Notes: a model not told the origin generated them from the letters alone. A stretch of 64,000 nucleotides of DNA from Oscillospiraceae bacterium (GCA_017848055.1 JAGALZ010000039.1:23075-87074); one strand, 5' to 3'; shown: positions 25,767 through 33,855, counted from the stretch's first letter. Translations and numbers: made by a program.

Positions 25767-27127
25767 AAAGGCTGACAGACAGGCTCAATGAGCTTTCAGA
25801 GGGTAAGACCTACCCCTTTCACATGCCGGGGCACAAGAGGAACACCGAACTTATGGGAACGCTTCTCCCCTATGAAATTGACATAACCGAAATTACAGGC
25901 TTTGATAACCTGCATGGGGCTGACGGGATAATCGACGACATTCAGTCAAGGCTTTGCAGTTTTTACAAATCGAAAAAGAGCTTTCTTCTCGTTAACGGAA
26001 GCACCTGCGGAATTATGTCGGCAATCACCTGCCTTTGCTGTATCGGCGAAGGAATTGTTGCGGCACGAAACTGCCACAAGTCCGTTTACAAGGCAATCGA
26101 GCTTTACAAGCTCTCACCTGCTTGGGTATCCCCTGAGTTTGATGCGTCCACGGGAATTATGGGGCGAATATCTCCTCAGTCTGTAGAGAACGCACTCAAA
26201 AGCAGTAGTGCAGGACTGGTTGTAATAACTTCGCCTACTTATGAAGGTGTAATAAGCAATATACCCGAAATTGCCAAGGTCTGTCATAAATACGGTGCAT
26301 TACTCATGGTTGACATGGCGCACGGAGCACATCTGCCGTTAATGGGCGGTTTTGAGGAAGCTTACGGCGCTGACATTGCGGTTGTTAGTCTGCACAAGAC
26401 GCTCCCCTGCCTTACTCAGACTGCTTGTCTTAATGTATACTCGGATAAAATCGACGTTGCAAGGCTTGCAGAATCGCTTTCGGCATTTGAAACATCGAGC
26501 CCTTCATATCCGCTTATGGCATCGGTTGACAGATGTATGACGCTGATTGAAAAACAAGGCTGTCAGCTTGCAGATAAGTACAAATCCTTGCTCGGCGATT
26601 TTTACGACAGAACTTTCAGGCTCAAAGCTCTCAGGATTTACCGAACTGACGACTACGGCAAGCTTATTATTGCCTGCGACAAGGCATCAATAAGCGGCTC
26701 TGAGCTTTTTGCGAGGCTGAGAGATAGTTACGCAATTGAGTGCGAAATGGCAAGTGCGAGATATGTTGTTACAATGAGCAGTATGTGTGACACCTGCGAA
26801 GGCTTCGAGAGGCTTATTGACGCACTTTTTGAGATTGACAAGGAACTTACACCACAGCAGAAGCTCCCCCTTACGCTTTGCGGTGTACCGAAGGTATGTA
26901 TGACCTCATACGAGGCGGTAAGACGTGAGAAAGAGTGCGTGGAGCTTACAAAGGCACAGGGCAGGATTTCAGCGGAGTATGTATTTGCGTATCCGCCGGG
27001 GATTCCGCTTCTGGCACCGGGCGAAGAAATATCAGACGGCATTCTCTCGGGCATAGCCGAGCTTGAAGCAGCGGGGGTTGAAATCCACACAGATTACGGC
27101 AGTTTAATGATATCAGTTTTGAAATAA
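25763..27127 (+). CDS. Orn/Lys/Arg decarboxylase-family PLP enzyme
   Basis: A 454-residue fold-type I PLP enzyme of the group III decarboxylases (arginine, lysine or ornithine decarboxylase). The signature FHMPGHKRN opens the protein; the PLP-binding lysine is in VVSLHKTLPCLTQ. The Asp and His of MVDMAHGAHLP also fit. Members with this length in Firmicutes (YaaO/SpeA-like) make polyamine precursors, so arginine or lysine decarboxylase are both possible. The start codon overlaps the fruK stop by four bases. Confidence 0.88.
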   Translation: MKRLTDRLNELSEGKTYPFHMPGHKRNTELMGTLLPYEIDITEITGFDNLHGADGIIDDIQSRLCSFYKSKKSFLLVNGSTCGIMSAITCLCCIGEGIVAARNCHKSVYKAIELYKLSPAWVSPEFDASTGIMGRISPQSVENALKSSSAGLVVITSPTYEGVISNIPEIAKVCHKYGALLMVDMAHGAHLPLMGGFEEAYGADIAVVSLHKTLPCLTQTACLNVYSDKIDVARLAESLSAFETSSPSYPLMASVDRCMTLIEKQGCQLADKYKSLLGDFYDRTFRLKALRIYRTDDYGKLIIACDKASISGSELFARLRDSYAIECEMASARYVVTMSSMCDTCEGFERLIDALFEIDKELTPQQKLPLTLCGVPKVCMTSYEAVRREKECVELTKAQGRISAEYVFAYPPGIPLLAPGEEISDGILSGIAELEAAGVEIHTDYGSLMISVLK

Positions 27128-27130
27128 AAT

Positions 27131-27159
27131 TTGCATTCCCCGAAATAATGTTCTATATT
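27131..27159 (+). promoter_or_regulatory. Promoter of the XRE regulator
   Basis: TTGCAT (27131-27136), 17 bases, TATATT (27154-27159). Confidence 0.55.
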
Positions 27160-27184
27160 GTATACAGGACAAGGGGAAATTGAC

Positions 27185-27526
27185 ATGACTTTAGGAGTAA
27201 AGATTATTAAGTTCAGAGATAAGCTTAATGTAAAACCAGAGCAACTATCACAATACCTTAAAATCACCCAAAAAGAGCTTACAGATATTGAGAACGGAGA
27301 GTCTGACACAAGTCTTGAAGTGGCTACAAGGCTGTCCTATCTGCTTGGAATTAATGTCTGGGAGCTTCTCCGAGACAGCGAGTACGAATGCCGTATTTCC
27401 TGCAATTTGAGTTGGGAGCACATAGGTGCCGATACTTTACGCACAATCGCAGACATTCACAGAATAGCAGCAAACGCAGGTGCTATGGAAATCATGCTGG
27501 CAGATAAGGAAGGCACCACAAATTAA
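27185..27526 (+). CDS. XRE-family helix-turn-helix regulator
   Basis: A 113-residue protein with an N-terminal Cro/C1-type HTH (about 5-60: KIIKFRDKLNVKPEQLSQY, then TQKELTDIENGES). The C-terminal half (70-113) is of unknown type, with a short Cys and His content. ATG at 27185 is used, preceded by AAGGGG; a TTG nine codons upstream has no ribosome site. It sits directly before the first CAP lipoprotein gene and could regulate it or the pair, which is only an inference from position. Confidence 0.85.
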   Translation: MTLGVKIIKFRDKLNVKPEQLSQYLKITQKELTDIENGESDTSLEVATRLSYLLGINVWELLRDSEYECRISCNLSWEHIGADTLRTIADIHRIAANAGAMEIMLADKEGTTN

Positions 27527-27555
27527 CATTTTTTACAATTATTATATTGTTACAC

Positions 27556-27614
27556 AATTTGTTCGTCCTTCCGCATCAGCGGAAGGTCGAACAGACAAAT
27601 TGCTGATGGAAGGA
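27556..27614 (+). promoter_or_regulatory. Possible bistable leader hiding the CAP lipoprotein ribosome site
   Basis: Two competing structures can be drawn. In the first, bases 27556-27574 pair with 27579-27601 (8 bp, one mismatch, 4 bp, then 6 bp), leaving GGAAGG at 27608-27613 free. In the second, TCCTTCCGCATCAGC (27566-27580) pairs with GCTGATGGAAGGA (27602-27614), 13 bp with a two-base bulge, and covers that ribosome site. Only pairing rules were used; no known riboswitch class was recognised. Confidence 0.5.
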
Positions 27615-27622
27615 TGATTACT

Positions 27623-28684
27623 TTGAAAATAAGAACGAAAATTTTTCTGGTATTTGCATTGTCGCTTACGCTATGTGCTTGCGGAAATAATGATAGTAGT
27701 ATGTCAGTTACTACTCCGAGCTCAACATCTGTTACGACTACGACTACAACTACAGCGACATCAAGTACTTCTGCTTCTTCTACAACTACATCATCAACTA
27801 CCTCACCAAGCGGAACTATAACAACCACAAGTATTCTAACTACAACTACTTCAAAAACTGATTCTATAACCGAATCAGAATCTTCATCCGAGAGTACTAC
27901 AACAGTTACAACTATGGCATCAACTACTACAACCGCCAAGAGAGTTACAACTACTTCTATCAAGGTTTCTGCTTATGATGCAATAATGTATGCTAACAAA
28001 GATGCAAATATCCGCAGCGGTAACGGAACACAGTATGATATAGTTCACACTGTAAAAAAGAATACTAGTATAAGAATCATCGGTATATGTGAAAACGGCT
28101 GGTATAAGGTGACGGTCAATGATATTGAAGGATATATGTCCTCTACCGTTCTTGGTGATGAAAAGGTAACTACTACATCAACCACTACCACTGCAAAGAA
28201 ACCTGAGACAACTCCTTCAACGACTACAACGAAGAAGCCGGTGCAAACAGGTCAAGTAGATCCGCAAAAGGACCTTGAAGAAGCATATAAGATGGTCGAA
28301 CTTGTAAATGATTTAAGGTCTGAAAATGGACTTCCTGAGCTTGAGATAGATGAGAGAATTATGGAGGCTGCAAGGATAAGAGCTGAAGAACTATCAGAAA
28401 AATTCAGCCATACAAGGCCAAACGGCGAAAGCGGAGGTTCAGCTATATGGGATGCATTTGGTGATGACTGGTATTTGATGTGGCATACAGGTGAAAACAT
28501 TGCAATGAACAATGGTGGCAGAGCAGAGTATACTTTTACAAAGCTCTGCGAAAGCGAAGGTCACAAGAATACTATGTTACAAGGCGAGTTTTCTTTGGTA
28601 GGAATAGGGTTCTATTCAGTTTATGATGATGTATACGGTACGTTATATTACTGCTGCCAATTATTTGGTGGTTATCACGAATGA
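27623..28684 (+). CDS. CAP-domain lipoprotein with SH3 and Thr-rich linkers (copy 1)
   Basis: A secreted lipoprotein of 353 residues (356 from the upstream ATG at 27614). The signal peptide ends in the lipobox LTLCAC, with Cys acylation expected. A Thr/Ser-rich linker of about 90 residues follows, then a bacterial SH3 domain (about 120-175, NIRSGNGTQYDIVHTVKK), a second Thr/Pro linker and a CAP/SCP domain (about 220-353, RIRAEELSEKFSHTRPNG). TTG at 27623 is preferred because GGAAGG lies nine bases before it, whereas ATG 27614 directly touches it. CAP proteins bind or cut wall or lipid targets; the role here is unknown. It is a paralogue of the next gene. Confidence 0.82.
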   Translation: MKIRTKIFLVFALSLTLCACGNNDSSMSVTTPSSTSVTTTTTTTATSSTSASSTTTSSTTSPSGTITTTSILTTTTSKTDSITESESSSESTTTVTTMASTTTTAKRVTTTSIKVSAYDAIMYANKDANIRSGNGTQYDIVHTVKKNTSIRIIGICENGWYKVTVNDIEGYMSSTVLGDEKVTTTSTTTTAKKPETTPSTTTTKKPVQTGQVDPQKDLEEAYKMVELVNDLRSENGLPELEIDERIMEAARIRAEELSEKFSHTRPNGESGGSAIWDAFGDDWYLMWHTGENIAMNNGGRAEYTFTKLCESEGHKNTMLQGEFSLVGIGFYSVYDDVYGTLYYCCQLFGGYHE

Positions 28685-28688
28685 GTTA

Positions 28689-28722
28689 AAAAATAAGAGT
28701 CTTATAGGCTCTTATTTTTTTG
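28689..28722 (+). terminator. Terminator of CAP lipoprotein copy 1
   Basis: AAATAAGAG and CTCTTATTT arms (28691-28699, 28709-28717) followed by T-rich sequence. Confidence 0.75.
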
Positions 28723-28850
28723 TTCTGTTTCATATTCGAATAAAAGTATTATCTTTTTCCACAAATACTGAAAATATATATTAAATAACTTGCTTTTCAT
28801 AGTAAAATATATTATATTGTTATTGTAATATCTTCTTTGAGAGGTGTAGC

Positions 28851-29981
28851 ATGAGAAAATTTATAGTTAGTATATTTGTGGCTTTAGCTTTATCTTCTTG
28901 CAGTAATACAGATAGTAGTATGTCGGTTACTACTCCGAGCTCAACATCTGTTACAACTACAACCACATCTGCTTCCGCTACGTCTCAGAGCGAGGGAACG
29001 ACCACAACGACCTCTGCTTTAGAATCACAGGTGCCTACAGAAACGCAGATGACTAATGAGGCAAGTCATACAGAAGGAGAAAGTTCTTCTAATACAGAAA
29101 GCGTTTCTTCTTTAACCTCATCGGAAATTTCCGTAAGTACCACTACTGAAAAATCGGAAACGGAAGGAACAAAACCTGCTGTTACGACAACTACAATTGT
29201 TACGACTCCGAAAGTAACGACTACCACGAAAAATTCTACTACAACAAAGCCAAAGGTGACGACAACTACAAAGAAGGCAACAACCACCACAAAGAAGCAG
29301 ACTACTACCACTAAGGCTACGACAACCAAGCCTGCGGAAACAACTCAGTCAAAGGTTACTACGACGACTACGGCAAGCGATCCGAAGATAGGTAACTATC
29401 GTTATATATATAAAGATTCATATTTGTACTCAAAGCCTGATACATCCAGCGAACCAGTATGTATGCTGGCTGCTCATACTAAAGTATTTGTAGAAGCTAA
29501 AGAAAACGGATTGTATAAAATAGTTACAAATGAAAAGAAATTGGTAGGCTATACAAAAGGATACTTACTTGATACTAGTTTATACGGTGGCGAAGTAAAC
29601 ACGATTGAAGACATATCTCTTTATGACGACGAGTGCTTCAAGCTTATGAATGAACACAGAAAGTCATTAGGACTCCCTGAACTGAAGTATTCATCAGAGC
29701 TTCAAAAAGCTGCGGATATTCGTGCAAAGGAGCTCACAGAATCTTTCAGCCACTTCAGGCCAAACGGTGAGTATTTTGACAGTATATTTGAAGAACTTGG
29801 CATAGAGTATGATTCATTCAGAGGAGAGATAAACTGCTCCGGAGCTTCTCTTCCCAATGAGGCGATTGAAGCTTGGATAGACAGTCCGGCTCACTATCAG
29901 CATATGATATCCACAAGCTACAATGCTGCCGCTTGCGGTCATAACGGTTATCAGTGGATTATTGTATTTATTAAAGAGTAA
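28851..29981 (+). CDS. CAP-domain lipoprotein with SH3 and Thr-rich linker (copy 2)
   Basis: A 376-residue lipoprotein with the same layout as the previous gene: lipobox ALSSC at the signal end, Thr/Ser/Lys-rich linker of about 160 residues (longer than in copy 1), SH3-like domain (about 180-240) and CAP domain (about 255-376, KAADIRAKELTESFSHFRPNG). Just after the lipid Cys both proteins share DSSMSVTTPSSTSVTTTT, and the DNA there is almost identical. The C-terminus is shorter than copy 1. A GAGAGGTG ribosome site precedes the ATG. The function is unknown; the CAP motif and linker suggest a wall-associated role. Confidence 0.82.
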   Translation: MRKFIVSIFVALALSSCSNTDSSMSVTTPSSTSVTTTTTSASATSQSEGTTTTTSALESQVPTETQMTNEASHTEGESSSNTESVSSLTSSEISVSTTTEKSETEGTKPAVTTTTIVTTPKVTTTTKNSTTTKPKVTTTTKKATTTTKKQTTTTKATTTKPAETTQSKVTTTTTASDPKIGNYRYIYKDSYLYSKPDTSSEPVCMLAAHTKVFVEAKENGLYKIVTNEKKLVGYTKGYLLDTSLYGGEVNTIEDISLYDDECFKLMNEHRKSLGLPELKYSSELQKAADIRAKELTESFSHFRPNGEYFDSIFEELGIEYDSFRGEINCSGASLPNEAIEAWIDSPAHYQHMISTSYNAAACGHNGYQWIIVFIKE

Positions 29982-30034
29982 ATCATTGCAATAAAAAGTA
30001 GTTCTCACGCTGCTTTTATTCCCCTCTCCCCCTC

Positions 30035-30063
30035 TTGACAAGAGAGGGAAAATGCGGTATAAT
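30035..30063 (+). promoter_or_regulatory. Consensus promoter of the SCIFF gene
   Basis: TTGACA (30035-30040), 17 bases, TATAAT (30058-30063): full consensus. The -35 box lies inside a short imperfect palindrome (CCTCTTGACAAGAGAGG). Confidence 0.85.
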
Positions 30064-30098
30064 AAATTAAACAAAATTTTGTAAGGAGATTTTTCACC

Positions 30099-30251
30099 AT
30101 GAAAAGAATTGTTACTATCAAGACAAGAGATATGAAGGAAAGCGTTAAGAACGGCGGCTGCGGCGAATGCCAGACATCCTGCCAGTCTGCTTGCAAGACT
30201 TCCTGCGGCGTTGCTAACCAGCAGTGCGAGAAGTGCGGCAAGAAGGACTAA
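30099..30251 (+). CDS. scfA: SCIFF six-cysteine RiPP precursor peptide
   Basis: A 50-residue precursor of the SCIFF (six Cys in forty-five) family, the most widespread RiPP family of Clostridia. It begins MKRIVTIKTRDMKESVKNGG and its core is CGECQTSCQSACKTSC. Seven cysteines are present (21, 24, 28, 32, 36, 43, 46), one more than usual. The radical SAM enzyme encoded next makes a thioether link; in studied members (from memory) Cys32 is joined to Thr37, but residue 37 here is Gly. AAGGAG at 30083-30088 is a strong ribosome site and the promoter is full consensus. The role of SCIFF is unknown. Confidence 0.93.
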   Translation: MKRIVTIKTRDMKESVKNGGCGECQTSCQSACKTSCGVANQQCEKCGKKD

Positions 30252-30279
30252 GCTTTAACTTTATTTAAAAAGATTTGCT

Positions 30280-30307
30280 GTGCCGTTTACGTTTCAGTAG
30301 ACGGCAC
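30280..30307 (+). terminator. Attenuator-like hairpin between scfA and maturase
   Basis: A 10-bp stem (30280-30289 with 30298-30307, one G-U) with an 8-base loop follows scfA. The tail CTCATTTTGTATAC has only a weak T-run, so partial termination or RNA stabilisation is likely. Confidence 0.55.
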
Positions 30308-30342
30308 TCATTTTGTATACTACTTGAAACGGAGTTTTTATT

Positions 30343-31716
30343 ATGATACATCAGTACAAGCTGGGCGGCTACAACATTGTACTTGACGCTTTCAGCTCGA
30401 GTGTTCACTGTGTTGATGACCTCGCTTACGACGCTATTGCACTTTATGAGGGTACACCGAAGCAGGAGCTTATCTCCACTCTTTCGGAAAGATACCCCGA
30501 CGTTACAGAGCAGGACATCCTTGACACAATTTCCGACATCGAGGAACTCAAAGCCCAGGGCAAGCTGTTTTCCGAGGACGAATACGCTGACAAGGCTTTT
30601 GATTTCAAAAACCGCCACACCCAGGTAAAGGCGCTTTGTCTGCACGTTGCACACACCTGCAACCTAAACTGCGAATACTGCTTTGCAAGTCAGGGCAAGT
30701 ATCACGGCGAAAAAGCTATTATGAGCCTTGAAACGGGCAAGCGTGCACTCGATTTTCTTGTTGAAAATTCAAAGGGCAGGACAAACCTCGAGGTCGACTT
30801 CTTCGGTGGTGAGCCGCTTATGAACTTTGACGTTGTAAAGGAGCTTGTTGCTTACGGCAGGGAGCTTGAGAAAAAGCACGGCAAGAACTTCCGCTTTACT
30901 CTTACAACAAACGGTATGCTCATTGACGACGATGTTATCGAATTTTCAAACAAGGAGATGCACAACGTTGTTCTTTCGCTTGACGGAAGAAAGGACGTTC
31001 ACGACAGACTCAGAAAGACCTACACAGGTCAGGGAAGCTACGACACCATTGTTCCGAAATTCCAGAAGTTTGTCAAGGAGCGTGGCGACAAAGGCTACTA
31101 TGTGAGAGGCACCTTTACCCACAACAACATAGATTTCACAAGCGACATTCTCCACATGGCTGACCTTGGATTTACCGAGCTTTCGATGGAGCCGGTGGTA
31201 TGTGCTCCTGATGACCCGTATGCACTGACCGAGGAGGACTTCCCTGTTCTCTGCGAGCAGTATGAGAAGCTTGCATTCGAGATGCTCAGACGTGAAAAGG
31301 AGGGCAAGCCTATCACCTTCTATCACTACATGATTGACTTAGAGGGCGGCCCTTGCATTTACAAGAGAATTTCGGGCTGCGGCTCGGGAACAGAGTATCT
31401 TGCGGTAACTCCTTGGGGCGAGCTTTATCCTTGTCATCAGTTTGTAGGTGACGAAAAGTACAGCATGGGCGATATCTGGCGTGGTGTTACAAACACTGAG
31501 CTTCAGAATGAGTTCAAGATGTGCAACGCTTATGCAAGAGAAGACTGCAAGGACTGCTGGGCAAAGCTTTACTGCAGCGGCGGATGTGCGGCAAACGCTT
31601 ATCACGCAACAGGCTCAATCACCGGTATTTACGAATACGGCTGCAGACTTTTCAAGAAGCGTATTGAATGTGCAATTATGATGAAGGTTGCGCAGGCACT
31701 TGAAGACGCAGAATAA
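30343..31716 (+). CDS. scfB: SCIFF radical SAM maturase (thioether-forming)
   Basis: A 457-residue radical SAM/SPASM protein. The N-terminal region (1-90) is a RiPP-recognition-type domain. The radical SAM CX3CX2C cluster ligands are C106, C110 and C113 in TCNLNCEYC. Two extra Fe-S clusters are expected in the C-terminal SPASM region with CGSGTEYLAVTPWGELYPC, then CKDCWAKLYCSGGC and a final C before FKKR. It abstracts a hydrogen from the peptide and joins it to a Cys sulfur. It follows scfA with a hairpin in the gap, the common layout in Clostridia. Confidence 0.95.
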   Translation: MIHQYKLGGYNIVLDAFSSSVHCVDDLAYDAIALYEGTPKQELISTLSERYPDVTEQDILDTISDIEELKAQGKLFSEDEYADKAFDFKNRHTQVKALCLHVAHTCNLNCEYCFASQGKYHGEKAIMSLETGKRALDFLVENSKGRTNLEVDFFGGEPLMNFDVVKELVAYGRELEKKHGKNFRFTLTTNGMLIDDDVIEFSNKEMHNVVLSLDGRKDVHDRLRKTYTGQGSYDTIVPKFQKFVKERGDKGYYVRGTFTHNNIDFTSDILHMADLGFTELSMEPVVCAPDDPYALTEEDFPVLCEQYEKLAFEMLRREKEGKPITFYHYMIDLEGGPCIYKRISGCGSGTEYLAVTPWGELYPCHQFVGDEKYSMGDIWRGVTNTELQNEFKMCNAYAREDCKDCWAKLYCSGGCAANAYHATGSITGIYEYGCRLFKKRIECAIMMKVAQALEDAE

Positions 31717-31728
31717 ATTACATACAAA

Positions 31729-31765
31729 AAGGACTGCGAGGGAAATTCCCTTTGCAGTCCTTGTT
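31729..31765. terminator. Bidirectional terminator between scfB and folT
   Basis: AAGGACTGC and GCAGTCCTT arms (31729-31737, 31754-31762) with an inner GGGAA/TTCCC pair and a T-rich tail. Confidence 0.8.
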
Positions 31766-31767
31766 AT

Positions 31768-32397
31768 TTAGCATGATGTTGTTTTTCTTTCGTTTGCGGA
31801 AACCTTCCTGAAAAGCATAAGCACAACGGGAAGTATCACGAAAAGGAGCGGAATATCGGCGAAAAGCTCGATTACGTTTTTCCCGATTCTCGTGATAACA
31901 GCCTCTGTATACGCCTGTTCGGGTATGAAGCCGTAATGAAGGTTGAGCTTTGTGTTGATAAGAAGGTTTATAATAATGATGTCAAGCAATCTTGCGATAA
32001 TGGCTCGTACATAAAGAGTGATATCCGTTTTCTTGCCTGTCACGTTATTGACAAACACAAGGCTGTGGCTGTCGTTTCTGCGATAGAGGCAGATGCCGTA
32101 TATAAGTCCCTGCAGTCCTGCGACAAGTACATAAGCAGGGAGAAAGCCTCCTGACGGATGAACCATAAATCCGACAATATCCCCTGCAAAGCCTGCAAAC
32201 AGTGCAACACTTGGCCCGAACAGCATTCCTATTGATGCGATTGCTAAAAATGCAAAATTGATTTTGAAAAATTCAAGGTCAATGGAATACATTTCGATAA
32301 GCATTGAGATTGCGATAAGCACGCCCGTGAAGGCGATACACTTTACCGATTTGAATTCCATTGCTGATTTTTTAAACATACCCAAAAAGCTCTTCAT
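31768..32397 (-). CDS. folT: ECF transporter folate-specific S component
   Basis: A 209-residue membrane protein with about six hydrophobic helices, the substrate-binding S subunit for folate. The conserved segments VKCIAFTGVLIAISMLIEM, ASIGMLFGPSVALFAGFAGDIVGF and PSGGFLPAYVLVAGLQGLIYG fit FolT. The A and T ATPase parts (EcfAA'T) are not in the window. Specificity is supported by the tetrahydrofolate riboswitch upstream. The ATG at 32397 is preferred, with GGAGGT at a good distance; a frame extension to 32442 runs through the riboswitch platform. Confidence 0.93.
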   Translation of the reverse strand: MKSFLGMFKKSAMEFKSVKCIAFTGVLIAISMLIEMYSIDLEFFKINFAFLAIASIGMLFGPSVALFAGFAGDIVGFMVHPSGGFLPAYVLVAGLQGLIYGICLYRRNDSHSLVFVNNVTGKKTDITLYVRAIIARLLDIIIINLLINTKLNLHYGFIPEQAYTEAVITRIGKNVIELFADIPLLFVILPVVLMLFRKVSANERKTTSC

Positions 32398-32406
32398 ATT
32401 TATTAC

Positions 32407-32450
32407 CTCCGTTATGCGAGCAATTTTTTTGCCTCTATGCATAATCGGAG
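32407..32450 (-). promoter_or_regulatory. Riboswitch expression platform hiding the folT ribosome site
   Basis: On the minus strand CTCCG-ATTATGC (complement of 32439-32450) can pair with GCATAACGGAG (32407-32417), 11 bp with one bulged base. That arm contains the folT Shine-Dalgarno, so translation would be off when it forms. Confidence 0.65.
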
Positions 32451-32473
32451 CATGAAGAGCCTCGGTTACACAT

Positions 32474-32574
32474 TCAGCGGGATGCGAAAACCAAACCGCA
32501 AGGCACTACCCTTTTCGTTCAGGCAACAACTCCCCGTCTGCCTGACACTTCACGCTTGGTTTTCTACTCTGTGT
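32474..32574 (-). ncRNA. Tetrahydrofolate riboswitch aptamer
   Basis: Read on the minus strand, the conserved THF-I riboswitch pieces occur in order: AGAGUAG, GCGUGAAGUGU, GACGGGGAGUUGUUGCC, CGAAAAGGGUAGUGCC and the 3' GCAUCCCGC. The 3' arm includes GCGGUUUGGUUUUCGCAUCC. Position directly before folT agrees with the class, which controls folate transport and synthesis genes. It may respond to reduced folates. Confidence 0.88.
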
Positions 32575-32598
32575 GATTATATTTTGTTGTAAGAAAAA

Positions 32599-33561
32599 TT
32601 AGAATGCAGTATCGTGAACAATCTTATAACGCTTGTGTGGGAACTCCTTCTTCATAGAAAGTGCTTCCTGGATATCAACGTCATAAATCTTGCCGTCCTT
32701 CATACCAACTACTCTGTTGGAGATATCCTGCTCGAGAAGCTCTACTGCGTAGTAGCCCATTTCTGTAGCGATAACTCTGTCACGGAGAGTTGGGATACCA
32801 CCTCTCTGAACGTGGCCGAGGATTGTGGCTCTTGCTTCAATCTGAGTCTTTTCCTGGAGCTCTCTTGCGATGCCCTCAGCATTTCCTACTCCTTCAGCAA
32901 CTACGATGATAAAGTGCTTCTTACCTGTCTTGGAAGCGTTAATCATAGATGCAGCGATTTCATCGAGGTCATAACCCTCTTCGAGTGTCAGAACTGCCTC
33001 AGCGCCTGATGCGAGACCTACGTTGAGTGCGATATATCCTGCACGTCTGCCCATTACTTCTACTACTGAGCATCTGTCATGTGACTGTGTTGTATCACGG
33101 AGCTTATCAATCATTTCCATAGCTGTATTCATAGCTGTGTCATAACCGATTGTGTACTCTGTGCAAGCAATATCGTTATCGATAGTGCCAGGAAGACCGA
33201 TACAGAGAATTCCGTGTCTTGAAAGGTCAGCAGCACCTCTGAAGGAACCGTCGCCGCCGATTACTACGATACCGTCAACGCCCATCTTCTTGCAGTTCTC
33301 TGCTGCCTTTGCGATACCCTCTTCAGTTCTGAACTCAGGGCATCTTGCTGTATAGAGGACTGTGCCGCCTCTTTGCATAATTCCTGAAACATCTCTTGCG
33401 CCAAGCTCTACGATATCACCGTTGATAAGGCCGTTATAACCTCTTCTGATTCCGTAAACCTTGATTCCCTTTGCGAGTGCTGCTCTTGTTACTGCTCTGA
33501 CTGCAGCATTCATTCCGGGAGCGTCGCCGCCACTTGTTAAGATACCAATTGCCTTTGCCAT
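32599..33561 (-). CDS. pfkA: ATP-dependent 6-phosphofructokinase
   Basis: A 320-residue glycolytic enzyme, phosphorylating fructose 6-phosphate to the 1,6-bisphosphate. It begins MAKAIGILTSGGDAPGMNAA with the ATP-binding GGDAPGMN. The catalytic region PGTIDNDIACTEYTIGYDTA and the later VEVMGRRAGYIAL motif are intact. Gly in the GGDGS motif suggests ATP use, not PPi. The start ATG at 33561 has only a weak ribosome site; a TTG nine codons upstream and an out-of-frame small ORF are noted in the findings. The promoter is at 33710-33739. Confidence 0.95.
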   Translation of the reverse strand: MAKAIGILTSGGDAPGMNAAVRAVTRAALAKGIKVYGIRRGYNGLINGDIVELGARDVSGIMQRGGTVLYTARCPEFRTEEGIAKAAENCKKMGVDGIVVIGGDGSFRGAADLSRHGILCIGLPGTIDNDIACTEYTIGYDTAMNTAMEMIDKLRDTTQSHDRCSVVEVMGRRAGYIALNVGLASGAEAVLTLEEGYDLDEIAASMINASKTGKKHFIIVVAEGVGNAEGIARELQEKTQIEARATILGHVQRGGIPTLRDRVIATEMGYYAVELLEQDISNRVVGMKDGKIYDVDIQEALSMKKEFPHKRYKIVHDTAF

Positions 33562-33709
33562 GATTTCACCATCTTTTAAAGCCTCCAAAGCGCTTTAAAA
33601 AGATGCCTCCTCTCTGAAAAAGTTATTATAATGTCCGCCGAGAATACCGAGCGGTTAAGCTTGTCCGTAAGGCGTGATTTCCACAAACAATCACACTCTG
33701 ACAAAGTAC

Positions 33710-33739
33710 ATAATACCACAATTTCCTCTCTCTTGTCAA
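33710..33739 (-). promoter_or_regulatory. Promoter of pfkA
   Basis: Minus-strand TTGACA (33734-33739), 18 bases, TATTAT (33710-33715). The 5' leader is about 140 bases. Confidence 0.65.
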
Positions 33740-33820
33740 GGAATATTACAGAGTTTTGCCGTTTTGATACAAATGCACCTGCCTTTTCTTACTATCTTAT
33801 GCGTATTTCATAAAACAATA

Positions 33821-33850
33821 CGGCCTGCGGTTTACTTACCGCAAGCCGTT
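33821..33850 (-). terminator. Terminator of the pseudokinase gene
   Basis: Arms ACGGCNTGCGG and CCGCANGCCGT around a short loop; on the minus strand a T-rich TTGTTTTA follows. Confidence 0.7.
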
Positions 33851-33855
33851 TGATT

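Noticed and set aside
27550..29329. Long minus-strand valine-rich frames over the CAP lipoprotein genes
   Set aside because: They mirror the Thr-rich linkers (ACN codons read back as valine-type codons), so they are shadows.
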